Part shown: positions 1 through 13,359 of the stretch, piece after piece | Layout of the letters: each line of letters begins with the position of its first letter | Numbering within the stretch: position 1 is the stretch's first letter | Assembly: GCA_013397115.1 (NCBI GenBank) | Contig: VWZW01007725.1 | Location: 496,245 to 560,244 of the forward strand | Direction: 5' to 3' | Source of the DNA: Edolisoma coerulescens | Taxonomy: Eukaryota; Chordata; Aves; Passeriformes; Campephagidae | DNA: 64,000 nt | Position numbers and translations under genes: made by a program | The notes under the pieces: generated by a model | Seen by the model: the letters and a program-made list of their open reading frames with translations, nothing else | What the model was told of the DNA's origin: nothing | Databases searched by the model: none

Positions 1-3000
1 CAACAGAGTATGGAAATTGGTCTACGGCTAAGGGACCCATTGATCAAATATGTGACTACAGAGAAGCTTCTGTGAAAGTGAAGTGGCATAAGTTGGCTAA
101 TTACTGCCAAAGACAGTTTTTCATAGAGAAACTGAATTTCCCCATCATATGCTAGCCTTGCTTACCATTATATGGCCTACCATTATAAAGAGGCTAAATA
201 AAGCACTACTTCTACCATGATGAGAAAGGAATGAAACAAAACCTCGCTGAGAAGTCTGCAGTCACCTCAGCCCAGCCAGGAATTCAGTATGCCTACACCA
301 AGCATCAGTCTTAGAGAGGGTTTTACATGGGCCATTCCATCTAGCCTAGTTGGCCATGGAATATAATGCAGAAAGTCACTATTTATGTTCCTCACTGAGC
401 AGCACAGAAGATCAGGGCTGCCAGATACACATCAGAGGTGCTCCAGAGCCCTTCTGCCTGGCTGCTCAGTGCACTTTGCCCAGCTGGTATCTGCCAGTCT
501 CATGATCAGCTGCAGGCCAAGGGTAATTGCATCTGTCAAGAACTGTTACGGGAGTTTTCAGTCATTGATATTTTTTGTTGTTGTGCAGTAGCCTTTCTTC
601 TTCCTTTAGGGTTTCTGTATTTTGCATTAACTGCGTTATAAAAGCAAGAACGATGGCAATGCATGTTTATGTATTGCAGGCTGATTCTTCCAACACTGTG
701 CCTCTTCAGTGACTTTATTTCTTTATTCCAAATGCATTTGAAATTATACCTAAAGGAAAATACAAATCTTTTCAAAAGCTATGAATACAGTATTTTAATC
801 TCACATGCAAGCATGGTTTGGATGCTTTTGTTGCCATACCTCTTTCAGAATCACATAATGCAAACAATTTATCTGGTTCAGAGCTATGGCACCCGGGTTA
901 TTGTTTAAGAAAAATGTAGACAACAGTTCAGGCCAATAAGGAAAGCCCAAGTCTAGTCGATGTGCACAATGATCCAAAAAATAATACTGTCTGAGCATCG
1001 TCTGCTATTCTGCTAAAGCAAATGGCCCTCATACATTGTCATCCTGATTCACAAAGAGCAGTGTTAAAATGTACCCTGAAGGCAGCACAGGAAACACAAT
1101 GAATGTGCAGAAGCACTGGCTTGTTTCCTATGCTCTCTGAGCAATATATCATCATTTAAACAAGACTTAAGCATAATATGAAGGAGAGAAGTTCTTTGAG
1201 CAGCTCAATGATGGTTCACAAACAGGAAATCATGATCCAAAGCAAGCCAACAGCAGAAATTTCTAAAGCAGAGCTTCTCCAAATGCTTAGAACTCATCCC
1301 CTACTCTGTTAAGTAAAGCCAACTGTGCTTCAACCTGCTCCTTTGCTCTCTTCCCTGTGGTGGCCAGAACTCAAGTGTCCAAACCAGCAGAGATTTGAGA
1401 CTCATACCACATACTGAAGGTCTTACTGAACTTGGGCTGCTACCTGATAGGACTCCATGTAAAGCTCATCCATGTCAAAAGGTGGTTTGGATCAAACATT
1501 CAATGCTTTTGCTTTCTAAACAGTGCAAGGTGATGAGTTTCCCTCCTTTTTTTTTCTTTTTCTTTTTCTAATTAAACATGCAAGGGCTTTGTGACTGAAG
1601 GGCAAACCATGCTGATGACAGAGAACCAGAAGCTGGTATACTAAATGGCATCTTTCTGATATTGAATGGGACAGCCCTTGAATGACACTCCCAGAACTGA
1701 TAAACTAATGGCAAAAAGGAGGCAAAAGTGTGAATACCTAAGATGCTGAAGACTGAGAAATCCTCGGGGGAACAACAAGACACTTGGCTGTTCAGAAGCA
1801 GGCATGTTCATATAATTTACTAGGGTGGTTTGTACTGTGGATCAATCTAACAGTCAGGAAATCCTGGAATATGTCAAGTCACACAAATACAGAATGACTG
1901 CTTTACACCAGTACCTGGCGTAGACAACTTTGCCAAGAACTGCAGATCACGGTCTGTGGTGGAAGTCATCCTCATGTTAAGGAATGTCCTCACAAAACCC
2001 CGAGTGTGTCACGGACCCTAGACTAAGTTTCAAATATGAAGCTGACGCTCTGCTCAGCCCTCCTCTCTTACCATCAATCCATAAAATCAACCCATGAAAG
2101 GGAAGGAGAGAGAAATGCTGGCATGCTGAGGTGATTACACAGGATCAGCCTGGTGTGACTTGGGCTGCTGCACAGAACTGCACTCAAAGCCTGTAGCTCC
2201 AGACATTCACTTGCACTTGGCTCTGTATTAATCTTTTCCCCCTGCAGGGCTCCAGATACATTTTTCAGCAGATACCATCATGGATGTGGGATTATTAAAC
2301 CACAGCTGTCCAGGAACTTCCTACACCAGGAACATACTATTTCTCAGGCAATTCCTTCAAGGTTTTTAACAAGTAAAATAATTAGCTCTTACATACATTA
2401 TGATATAGATTACAGTGACAGCACTTCTGAGGATATGACAATTAAATAAACAGTACAGAATATTTTTGTTAAGAGAGGTTATAGAAATGCTGTTTCTTAG
2501 CACTGTACAATGCCTCCATTGTCTGTACATACACAGTGACAAACACTGCAGTTTTCCATCAATGTGATGGCACCCATGAGGCTCTTGGAAGAATCATAAC
2601 CGTACTTCCACATGCTTATGACCTCTTTAGTAGAAAAATCACACTGATTTAACATAGCAGGTAACTTATTTCCCTCATATTGGGATGCAATGAAATTCAT
2701 CCTCATAGCATGGCCCTTGCTAAAAAAGTATTTCTAATTTAGGCTGAAAGGAAAGGAGAATTTCCTAGTTGATAAGAATTTTTGAGATTTCTTAAAAAAG
2801 TATTTTATGAACTCAGATAGAAACCTCAAATCACAAATGAAAACCCTACCTTGGAATCTGAAAAATAATAAATCCCCCACCACTGATAAAGCAAACTGGT
2901 GGAAAGCTTTTGAACTGTGCAAAGGTGTTTTATTTAAGTTTCATTGAAACTTGTTATTCTATTTTGGCCTACATGTTTTTTTAAACCCCTTTAACTGAAT

Positions 3001-5868
3001 TTCCATTTTTAAAATAAGAAGCTATGGTTTTCATTTATTTTCAAATGCTGAATATAGATGCCTGAATTCTGAAAATTAGTAATCCTTTTGTTCTCGTCTC
3101 TAGATTGTTGAATTCATTTAAATTAATCTCCATATCCCGGATAGCTCCAGCTTTCCTCTATGGTGATGGCACTAGGACTATTTGACAAACAATCTGACAA
3201 ATTCAGACATGTTTAGGAATGCTTTCTTAATAATTTAAATAGAGATTGTCAAAAATCCATGAACAATAGATGCATACAAATGTAAATGCCAAAATGCACT
3301 GTTGGACACTTATCTGTGAATAAATTGAATGCTATTAAGCCACTGCCAGTCAGAAAACTAAATATGAAATGCCTGCATATTTTGCAAAAGCTTAAGACAC
3401 TAATGAATTTCAAGTATTCTTGGTCAAAAGCTATTATTTTCAGAATGCTCATTAATCAAATAGTTTGGGAGCTGGACAGCTTGTGTTTCTTACTAAGATA
3501 CATGGTACACATTTCTGCTTGGCAAAGCTGGGCCATTTATTTTCCTTTATACTTGATTTTTGTGCATGCTGTCCAGTTTCCTCATCTAAATCCAAGTTGC
3601 ATGGATAAGGAGACAAATTCTGTTTTGTCCCTTGGTCTGTTACACATCCTTCTATTGGTTCTTTTTTTTTTGTCAGGTTTGCATATATTTTGGCCTTCAG
3701 TCTCCTGAAAAGTGCAGGAATCATAAAGACCACAGCACTTTTCAAGTCCCTTACCTGTCTAACAAACCAGTGCAGGTTAGGGTTGTAAAGATGCTGCACT
3801 GTGTCTGTAACTGCTGTATGTCTCCAGCACACATTCACAGCAAAAGCAGGGAATGAAGCTTTCACTAAAAATGCAGAAATAACCAAGGCTGTTCTAAAAC
3901 AAGCTGCAAGTTGTTTAGTACTTATTCAAGTACTGCAGCCTGCAATTCTCCTTTAGGAAAGAGGCCTTCATTAATGGCAATACACCTGTCATGGGGCTGA
4001 CACAATTTGAACTTGCTTTTCATTTTAACAGTAAGTTTTGTGCTGCCGTGTGGTTTTTCAGCTCCTTTTAGTCCTGCCTGCTAAGAAGTCAGTGTGTGTG
4101 GATTGCTTTCTTTCCTCCTCTTCACTGTGACCTTTCACAGCTGTATCTGAGCCCATATTATCTACCACCTCTTCACTTTACATCAGACTTCTCAGATGCT
4201 TCCTCTCATTCAAAAAAAAAAAAAGGCATGGGTTGTAGATGCTACTGTGGAATAACTGGCACATTCTGCAAGTTTTGTGTGATAGAAACTCACAAGGGGA
4301 ATATTTCTCCCAGAGGTTTACTTAGATCAAGGAGCAGGGTGATGTGTTTGTCAGGTCCTGGTGGAAGAAGATCATATAGTCGAATATTAGATGAAAGATC
4401 TCTAGACTGATGAGGAATGATATATATGGCATGTTTTGCTTCCTTCACTCCCACAGATTCCTTATGCCACTAAGAAACTGCTGGTTTTCTGCTAACAGCT
4501 GAAGTGTGTCATTTGGAGCTGAAATGAGGGAAAATAAAGTCAAGACAACATAGCAGTGTGCTCCTGAAATGGAAATTCTGTAGAAAACATACGTAAAAAC
4601 AAGATTTAAAGGGGTACAACATCAAGAGATTTATGAAGAGCCTGCAGAGATGGATACTGACATAGTTCAGGAAAGAAGCTATGTTGTTTAGATTGTATGG
4701 AGGCTCCATGGTTACTTAGGAACCCTTGGCAGTGGGAATAATTTCTTCCATAGCCCTAGCAATTTGTTGTCTACTGAAAGAAATAAAAGACCAGATGCGG
4801 AGTGCAGAGACCGACATGCTATGAGCTGGTTAGATCTCTTCATTAGGACTGGAGGCTTGAAAACAGACACTCTAAATTAAGGAGAAGCTGATTTATCCAC
4901 ATGATGGGGTCAGAACTTAGAAGTTCTCATAATGATTCAACCTACATTTGAAGACGTACATTATTACAGTAGTGGCACTGCTCTCCTTTAGTGAAACAAA
5001 TATATGGTATGTATGACTTGTAATACCTGTGACAGAAAACATGAAAAGATCACTTGAATAGCACAAGATCTGCAGTGTTGCTGCAGTGTCTTTAGTGTTA
5101 CCATATTTTTGCAGCAGGAAATTAGAAGTTATGGAGGAAACTTGGGAGCGTTTTTTTTCTACAGTCTCTGTTACTTCTAATTTTATCAGTTTCTTCTCTG
5201 TTTCCTTTGCATCTTTGCTATGTTCCATATCAAACACTTATCACTGTTGGCTTTGAATTAACTTTATACCAGTGTAGATTAAATTACTGAAGGATTTTCA
5301 GGTTTATTGGTCTTGACTTAATAATGCATCATGATGAGGCTGACTCTTCACTCTTGAAGGATGTATCTTTCAATTCAGAAGTGCAGTCAAGCCAAGCAAG
5401 GACTCAAAAGTGTTGATACAGTTTATTTTAAGAAGACAGATATTTTTATGGACTGTGTGGAGTATCACAGGGAGGGACTGAACAGCAGCACAGATGACTG
5501 TTAATTCCTCATGGAGTTCCAGCTGGATGTGCCCATGACAGACACCAAGCTGATTATTTGTCCCCATCTGTTGCCCAGAAGAGTTAGTCCCCTGCAACAT
5601 GGTTCGTCTTCTTCAAAGTTTTATTATGTTTGTAAGCTGAAGTCATGTCATTCTGTCTTTGTCACTTTCTGTCACAAGTTTCCGTAGCAGAGATTAAAGA
5701 TGTTGTTCTGGCCTTCACCTGCATCTCCATTTACTTTGGGACTTGTTTTATTTAGTCACATATATGTAATCCACAAGCAAGCAGCCCCATCTTCTGAAGT
5801 TTACCCTTACTTTTCCTGAACTTTTCAAAATCTGAAGGTCCTGAGTCATCCATTTTCTTGCTTTGAGA

Positions 5869-6107
5869 AGTTAGCAACAGACTGTTCAGAAGAGCTCATG
5901 CTATGGGGTAAGACTCTTCATTCATGCATGGACTACTAAGTTCAATGCAAGTCTCTGAGTTTCTTAAGGGTATTTGTCAGGAAGTTATCCAAACACTAAT
6001 TTTGCCAAAGCAGGAAATCAATTGGTGTTGGTGATTTTAGGAATATCTGATTACACAGACCCCTGAAGTTACTTTCTGGCAAGACATCTGTTTTCCAGCT
6101 AACATCT
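5869..6107. repeat. 239-bp exact direct repeat, copy 1 (probable false duplication)
   Basis: This block starts agttagcaacag and ends gctaacatct, and reading base by base I see no difference from 6243-6481 (constant offset 374). Copy 1 is followed directly by the 134-bp LTR-like stretch. Perfect identity in intronic DNA next to an N suggests two overlapping contig ends that were not merged, rather than a biological tandem duplication. Confidence 0.9.
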
Positions 6108-6241
6108 TGTTTGGGTTTTAGGAGTTACCCTTTTGTTTTCCTTTTCTCTTAAAGAATTTTTCCCATATTGGCAGCTAGGAGACAAATCACTGAGTACTTA
6201 AGAGAGACAAAAGGACCTGGCCACAGGAAGGGAGGGTCTGT
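6108..6241. mobile_element. Candidate truncated LTR (endogenous retroviral-type insertion)
   Basis: These 134 bp lie between copy 1 of the repeat and the N, and they are absent after copy 2, where the sequence continues gaaacgtgc instead. The segment therefore behaves as an insertion at the point aacatct. It begins TG, as LTRs do, then has a T-rich stretch and a motif, gtacttaagag, resembling an LTR promoter region. It ends abruptly at the gap in ggaagggagggtctgt. A contig breaking inside a high-copy repeat is common in short-read assemblies. Resemblance to passerine ERVL-type LTRs is an impression from memory, not a search result. No retroviral protein reading is present. It could instead be another repeat class, or divergent haplotype sequence. 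Confidence 0.45.
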
Positions 6242-6242
6242 N
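6242..6242. other. Assembly gap (single N)
   Basis: I noticed only this one ambiguous base in the window. It separates the LTR-like tail of the left contig from the repeated start of the right contig, so its real length is unknown and may be large if a full element is missing here. Confidence 0.97.
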
Positions 6243-6481
6243 AGTTAGCAACAGACTGTTCAGAAGAGCTCATGCTATGGGGTAAGACTCTTCATTCATG
6301 CATGGACTACTAAGTTCAATGCAAGTCTCTGAGTTTCTTAAGGGTATTTGTCAGGAAGTTATCCAAACACTAATTTTGCCAAAGCAGGAAATCAATTGGT
6401 GTTGGTGATTTTAGGAATATCTGATTACACAGACCCCTGAAGTTACTTTCTGGCAAGACATCTGTTTTCCAGCTAACATCT
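6243..6481. repeat. 239-bp exact direct repeat, copy 2 (probable false duplication)
   Basis: Second copy of 5869-6107. It continues without a break into unique intron sequence (tgaaacgtgctctc). This copy appears to show the uninterrupted, insertion-free version of the locus. Confidence 0.9.
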
Positions 6482-7556
6482 GAAACGTGCTCTCACAATC
6501 AGGTGAGAAGGATGATACTGGGGTCTAAGAAAACTGATATGTTGCCAATAGGCTCATGTGATCTGAAGCATCAGTGCTACCAGCTGATTATTTTGGCTGA
6601 GAAGAGCAGTTTTGTGCTGTGAACTTTATTATATTTCTGTCACCAGGAAACCACTGAAAAGACTTCAGCTGGCACAGCAACACTTTCCTTCAAGCAGTCC
6701 TTAGATAAGGATGGCTCTCTACAACTGAAAAAGTTGCAAGTTCTCCCCCATGCACTGACAGTCACCTCTCAGATGATGGAACAACCAGGCCCTGGCACAC
6801 CACCTTAAATAGCAGTGATGGTTGTCAGCTGCTGCAGTTGGAACAAACATACAACAGATACAGATGTTCTGAGCTCATAATACCACATTCATGTGTATAT
6901 CAGAGTTCTGGAAGCTGTCTCTGACTTTGAAAAGCATTAACGCTGGTGTTACACTTCAGGAACAAAGCAAGGCAAAACACCTTGTCAGGCACAGACAAGC
7001 TTAGAAAGCAATGCTGTTAAAATATACGTTAACTTACCTTAGACATCTGTTTGCAAGACATGTATCAAATTTGCTGTACATCACTACTGTTATTCTTCTG
7101 CAGGTACCAAACCTACAAGCTGTGAGGAACACACTGGTGCATTTTTTTTCATGTGCTAGTTAATGCCTTTACAATGCTGAATGCACACAACCCCTCTCAG
7201 AAATTCTTACCTGGCCAGTGTTCACCTCCCTACCCCAGCCACAGCCCAGAGACACAACCCAGAGCAGGGCACATGGGAACACTGGATCAAATCTGCATGA
7301 TCAGATGGCTAATGCTTCTCCTTTCCAGACAGTATCTGAGTTGCAGAGTGCCCACCCAGATTTTGGTTACTTATCTGTGCAGAACTACTCTTCTGCCCAC
7401 ACTACCTCTTGCACAACAAAGCATTTGAATTTCTACTTGTTTCTTCTTAGGCCTTTCTCTGTTGGATCCTCCTTCTTTTTCATCACTGTCTACACTCCAA
7501 CCCTACCAGATGGCATATTTATGCTCACAATTGCAGCATCACTGCAGATCGCTCTC

Positions 7557-7573
7557 TTTTTTTTTTTTTTTTT
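7557..7573. repeat. Poly-T tract
   Basis: Uninterrupted run of 17 T bases. Read on the minus strand it is poly-A, but no recognisable retroposed sequence precedes it on that strand, so I call it a simple repeat. Confidence 0.85.
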
Positions 7574-7988
7574 GTTTATAAATACCGCTTCTCTCCACCA
7601 TGGCTACATGCTCTTGTATTTCTCTTTCTGGTATTGACCAGAAATGTCCACCATGACACAGAAATTTGCCACAGAGCAAAATTCTTCTCAAGTCTTTATT
7701 TTCAGGAAGATGTTTGACAAGGGATGATCAAAACATTATTTCTCCTCTTAGCAACCACTAACAAAGCTTTGCCAATACCACAAAATATTTTGGGTGTCAA
7801 ACAATTATTTTAAGTCTAGCCCTGCCTGATTTCTGTTTTCAGTGAGGTATCACTGGGTGAGAAAGCCAGATGGAAGAAAACAAGCAGAGGAGCTGTTCCC
7901 ATTTGCCCCTGCCCTGCCCTGCACCATTTCTCCCTTATTTTGTGCCTCATAACTCAAGGAAATTGGAAAATTACACTTAGCCACCTAC

Positions 7989-8043
7989 TTTGTATTCTGG
8001 GGGTATTCTTGCTCCAAATCCAAAGGCTGGGAACATTTTGTCA
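7989..8043 (-). CDS. CPNE4: Copine-4 exon, A-domain segment DKMFPAFGFGARIPPEYK
   Basis: Fifth and last copine exon in the window, 55 nt. The acceptor is TTTTCCAG followed by the last base of a split serine codon; 18 full codons follow. D-K-M-F-P-A-F-G-F-G-A-R is a signature of the copine A domain (roughly residues 355-372 of a protein of about 557 aa), just after the segment carrying the metal-binding motif. The donor is AAA|GTAGGT, ending in phase 0 so that the next exon can begin with the V-S-H-D-F seen across the family. A second GT four bases on would give a register that does not fit V-S-H. The last residue is K, where I recall T in human CPNE4. The next exon lies outside the window. Confidence 0.95.
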
Positions 8044-11000
8044 CTGGAAAAGAATGAAAAAAATATAAGAGTACCCACAGAGAAATGCATATTGTTACAA
8101 TAAACATTTATTCCTCTGTATGCATTCATGAGAAATACAAAGCAGCACAGAAATGGCTTTTAAGTCAAGTGATGGCAGACTGGAATGGTACTGGATTGGA
8201 GAAGTAGGATTGTGTGCTGAACAGAATGGGGTGAGCGTTAGGGAAGATTTTTCAGGTGAGCTCCTAGTATTTTTGGGCAGTTAAAATCACTTGGAGAATA
8301 CTGAGGGATCAGGATGTCTTGTGCTTCTCCCACAAATGCAATAACAAGTCTGTATTACCCACTTTTTTGCATTACCGGGCTGAAGCAAGAGAATTTGTCG
8401 ACCGAACAGCCTATAACAACATTTATTTCATATAAATATGGATGTGCTCCCCCAGCTCAGAAAATGGGTCTAGCAAAGATATGACTGAGATTAAAAGTGT
8501 TTACAAATTTGGGTTCTTACAGTTGTCCAGTTGCTCAAAAGGGACTTCCTAAAATATCTGGAACGGGAGCTTTCATGCTCCCAAACCTGCAGGTTCTGTA
8601 AAGCTTTCCACCTGCGTCTCTAGTAGTTACACCAAAACATGAGATTATTCTACTTAGGCACAGATTGACTGATAACCTGCCAAAATGCCTTGGCATGGTC
8701 AGTTTGATTTCAGCCACTACAGTGAGGTTATTCTACCCCAGTTAGATCTGCAAGAGAAAAAATACCTGATTCAGAGAACCTGGAAACTTTAAGGCTGTTA
8801 ATACCCTTTCAGAAGTGCAATAATGTCTCACACAGCCCACATGCTGTCAAGCTGCCTCTTCCCAGATGGCAAAGTGGAAAACAACAAGCTGCAAGGAATG
8901 TCTTGTCCCTGAGTCAGCAAAGCACTCGATCACACACTTGAGGTTAACAATTCACTCAAACACATGCTAAATTCTAGACACATCCTGAAGTCTCACTGAT
9001 GTCACTGAACTGTACTCCAGTCCTCTGATGAATCAGACTAGGTTTATCCTAGTCTACTTACAGGGTTTCATGGCCCTTGGAAAAGTTGAGTTCCAACTAC
9101 CATGATTGGAACTTTTAAAAATTCCCAGGAGAGGCCAGCAGCTTCAATTTTTTTGGTGTAGTTCAAGAGATGGACACTCTAAGTATCAACTGAATAATTC
9201 AGATCCCAGACATACTCCAAAAAGATAATAGCACCCATTAAAGCTGCTTGGTTCTTTTGTCTGGCATAGGCTGTTAAAGGCCTCATGATATTTCTGATAC
9301 AACCTAAAGAAAAACTGAAGGCCTTAAAAGAAAGCAGAACTGTGTTCCCTTTGCTGCATAAATCTTGTGTGCACAGTTCTGTGTACCATATGTTACACCA
9401 TGTGACAATGGATTTTGGAAAGGAAGACTAACATCATTTGCATGGTAATGAAACATTTTTTTCCCAGGAGATGTCAGAAACGAAGTAGCTGCTGACATTC
9501 ACTGCTAACCACCTGCTGATAGCATTCTCTTTGATTAAACACTTCTGGAAGCGGGGAAGCCCTTACAAATGGATGCAGAGAATTCAGGCACACACTTTGA
9601 GGGCAAGAAATAAGAAACCATTAGAAAAAAATCCGGGGGCGGGGGAAATCTTGTTTTACATCAATGATTAAGCATGGCTGGATTAGAAAATCAAACTCTG
9701 CGGAGCTGCAGTTAATTGATTTGGGGCAAGAACAAACAAAGACTAAAAAAGAATTTTACTTAGAATTTTACTTAGGTAGAACATAAGTGTCTAAGTTCAA
9801 TGTTGGCAGCAGTTATACAACTGGGAGATGCCTAAACCCATCCAGTGCCTGCATTTCTACTGCAATGTTTCTGGGGTGTAAACAAGAGTAGGCACTCTTG
9901 TATCTACAGCTCCATCTTCTGCTCTGCAGCAATTCAGAGAGAGCAGTAAGTCATACCTCCAGCAGCTGGATTCTCCTTCTGGTGGCGAGACTCCCACATT
10001 CCCAGTCACACAGTGGCACAGCCCCCACTGTTATCCTGCACCCAGAATACCTTACCTCCACAGTCAGGACACTCAGCTTTATGTTTGAACCTCCCACATC
10101 TCCTTTTTGAGTAAGTGCAACCATTACATTGTGAAAGAGTAAAGCAGGACCATGTATACCCTCAGGATGGCGCTCCACATGGCTGCTTTTTAGAGGGAAG
10201 GACATGAACTCTAGAGAGGAGGGTTATCCTGGGGTCTTCTCCTGTGCTTAGTACTTTCTGTTGCCTCATCCAGAATAGCTCCACACTCTCATTAGGTAGC
10301 TCACCAGAATTTAGGTCCATACCTCTAGTAATCTGATTGAGGCTGCTGGGACCAAGAAATTAACTCTCAAGTGCTACTGGAGCTTGATTTTCAAGGTAAA
10401 AAGGGAACCTTTTGACACTCATGACATCTCTTGCATTAAAAAAGATCATCATGTTATCCCCTGACCACAGCTCAAAAATTGCAGCTCATAGCTTTCAGAA
10501 TAAAAATAAAATTTAAATGTATGGAATACTTTTCCTGCTATCACACAAAACAAAGTGTTTAGCTAGTACAAAGGTCTCACTCTTTATTAAAGTGAGCAGT
10601 TTAATGGCTTAGTGGTATTTTACAATATAACCCCCTCTAGTCTTCCCATCCACCCCTCACTTTAGCATATGAGAAAAAAATCCAACAGCTGAGCCTGCTG
10701 CCCTCATTCTGCTCGTCCTGCACTACTGAGACACAGCAGGGAAAAAGTGACCCAGAAGGGTAGACAAGAGCTCCCTCGCTTCCAGGATAATCCCTTATGG
10801 TATAGGGGTGTGAGAGAGCTGCTCTAAAAGATCCAGGGCTATCATGGCAGCATGCAGAAGAAAGTAGAACAGCTTCCTAGCTTCTGGAAGCTATGTCAAG
10901 GGTTAGGCCATCCAGGGACTTAAACTGAAGTCAGAAAATGAAAAGAAGGTTTTCTCCTGCCTCAGGGGTGAATTGCATGCATCAGAGACTCCAGCCCTGT

Positions 11001-11119
11001 TTCCTAGCCTGGCATTTCAGTAGGAGACGGATCTGCTCTAATGAATTTTCTTCCTTTGTAATTTAAACTCACTCAAAAGAAAAGCGAGAACCAGTTTTCT
11101 TTTCCTTCATATTGCTTGC

Positions 11120-11510
11120 TCAGACATTTGGGTGTCGTTTATAGCAGGGAATAGGCCTGTGACCCCGGCTGAAGCAATGGGACATGGCCATAGGTATGAT
11201 CTGTGAGCACCCTCCCTGGTGCAGCGCTAGCTCCTGCCAACCAGCACCCCCCAGAGACTTTCCAGGGACAGTGCTGGGTCCAGCTGTGCCTGACACTGCT
11301 CCCAAATGCAGTTTGGGCATCACCGGTTTGTGCTGGGAGGAAGAAAGCTGAGACACAAGGACACGGGCAGTGTCATGTCCTTGGCCTCAGGCAACCTCAG
11401 GATCTGTGACTTGTTTTGTTTAAAGCTAGCCAGAGAGTCCTTGGCACAGGCAGGGAAACTGCCTGCACTGTCCTGCTGGAGGCAGACTGCTAAAGGGAAA
11501 GGACAGGAGA
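11120..11510. other. GC-richer island within intron, function unknown
   Basis: By eye this stretch has clearly more G and C than the surrounding AT-rich intron and includes a few CpG pairs. Short open readings exist on both strands, but none shows a recognisable protein family. It could be an old repeat body, a regulatory element or chance. Confidence 0.3.
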
Positions 11511-13359
11511 GAAACATGGAACTGGACAAACAAGCTGTTTCTACAGAACCTGAAACTTACAGTATCAAGTAAGAAAAAGAGGACTGTGACATGGCAGAAT
11601 CTTTACAAAATTAATCTGTCATGTCTACTTCACCTTTTATATTTTCTTTGTTTTACATAGGTTCTCTTGAAAATTTAAACACAGCATAACTTTCAAAAAG
11701 CTGAAGTACTTGACATGAGGATCAAAAAAGCAAAAGCATCAGACTCTGACTTTTATACCTGGTTATTTAAGGACCGTGAGTAGTCATGCAAGCATAGATG
11801 TATATGGCTTCTGGTACTTTTTCAGTCAAACAGTCATATATTACTGAAAGATACCCAAGACTGAGCAGATCTATGTTATACCCTAAAAGAAAAATCAGGG
11901 AGAGGGTTCAGGTTCAGTGTTCCTATTGATAAATGTAAATTAGTGCACACAGAAATTAATTTTCAGGGCTCCAAGACTGCAGTCTTCTGAACAGAAATAC
12001 AACCAGTTAGAAAAAAGCCCCTCAGTAACCTCAACTATAACATAACACATAGCAGAAAATAATATCTGAAAATATCCCATATTGTCCTTTTGGGACATTG
12101 CTCAGTTTTAGACACCCATCCTTCAAGCTATGTAGTTGAAACAAAGCAAGAGCAATGACAAATCAAAACACTAACATGGGCAGAGAGAAGAGAGATTTCA
12201 GTGAGCTGTACTGCACATACAGAAAAAGAGATGAATAGAGGTAATACTAAGGTTTTGTAAATTGGTAAAAGTGATACAGATAATGATCCTGTTTTCTATT
12301 TCACTAGGAAGTCTAGTGCTACTGGAAGGAAAGAAATATGCTTATAATAATGGGACAAAATAAAAGAACATTTCAAAATCTTGTCTCATTAACCACTGGT
12401 GCCCTCTGACATGTAGTATCATTGAAACCAGGATATTACATTTATTCTGAAAAGGATTTGCTATTCCTAGTAATGAGAAGAAGAAAACTCTTCCACTAGG
12501 TAAAATTAATTAGTCAGACATTAGAGACATTTTGCAACCTCCTCAGAAGCCTCAGGGACAGATGAGGCTTGAGATATTCCCCAGTGCAGCAATACCTGTA
12601 TTCAAAAAGGTTGCCAGGACTATGCTCTCTGAAAATCAGTTTCTTTAAAAATTGAAATTGGGAACCTGAGTTCTTAATTGTATGGAGAAAAAAGGCCTAA
12701 GCCATTCTATATTAATTCTGAATTTATTAATTCTGAAAGATTAACTCCTACCTAGCCACTTACACAGCTTGTTTGGGACTAATTTTACTGGTTCCCATGA
12801 AAGCCCTTCGGTATGTAGCTATAGCTGTGCTAAAGTTTATCCTCCTGAAGTCAATGCAACATTTGTATGGATGCTACTTAACTGACCTGGGAGACCATCA
12901 GCATGCAAACCTGCTCCCTTCATGCTAGAACAACACAGTAGCACAAACAGTACTAATGATGCAGTGAATGGGGGGAAAAGGAAAAAACATGGAGTGAGGA
13001 GTGAGAAACACTAAGAGCCCATTTTTAGTTGCAAATACCTGAGAATCTTAAATTCACAGCTTGCAAGGAGAATTCCTGACTAGAATCCCTGGATATCAAG
13101 CTGTCATTGTAATTTTGGTCTTGGGTCAGATCAGAATCACCAGGGAGGTATTTTGGAAGTACTGGATGCAGCAAAATCAATTATTATGCCTTTCACTTTC
13201 AATTCCAGTCTTAAAAGAATAAACTGTGGATCTGCTCTGCTTCATATACTTTTCTCATGATGAAATCAGATCATTTTCCTCCATTAGAAAGAAATTTCAA
13301 ATTGAAAAAATTAAAAAGGGAAGTGTGTGTTACACATGTAATTCAAGAAGGTGTGAATG

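Larger units (their letters stand above)
1..7988 (-). other. CPNE4: CPNE4 intron (downstream part, runs off the left edge)
   Basis: This sequence follows the donor site of the 55-nt exon at 7989-8043 and contains no further copine exon that I could recognise. The next expected coding segment, which in the family begins V-S-H-D-F, was looked for on the minus strand and not found. The intron therefore runs beyond position 1 and is at least 7,988 bp, or slightly less once the artificial duplication at 5869-6481 is discounted. Contents: a 13-base A run near 4210, a T run at 7557-7573, the duplicated block and gap described separately, and otherwise unremarkable AT-rich sequence. Open readings of 140-144 codons around 3286-3886 overlap on opposite strands and show no family motif. 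Confidence 0.85.

Noticed and set aside
3286..3886. Overlapping open readings of 140 codons (plus) and 144 codons (minus)
   Set aside because: They overlap antisense, show no family motif, no splice context and no coding-like composition. Readings of this length are expected by chance in 64 kb on six frames.
4917..5237. 106-codon minus reading with a Lys/Glu-rich start
   Set aside because: It looks mildly protein-like but is short and isolated, and no neighbouring segment continues it in another frame.
7218..7637. 139-codon open reading on the plus strand
   Set aside because: It runs through a T tract that reads as poly-phenylalanine and has no family motif.
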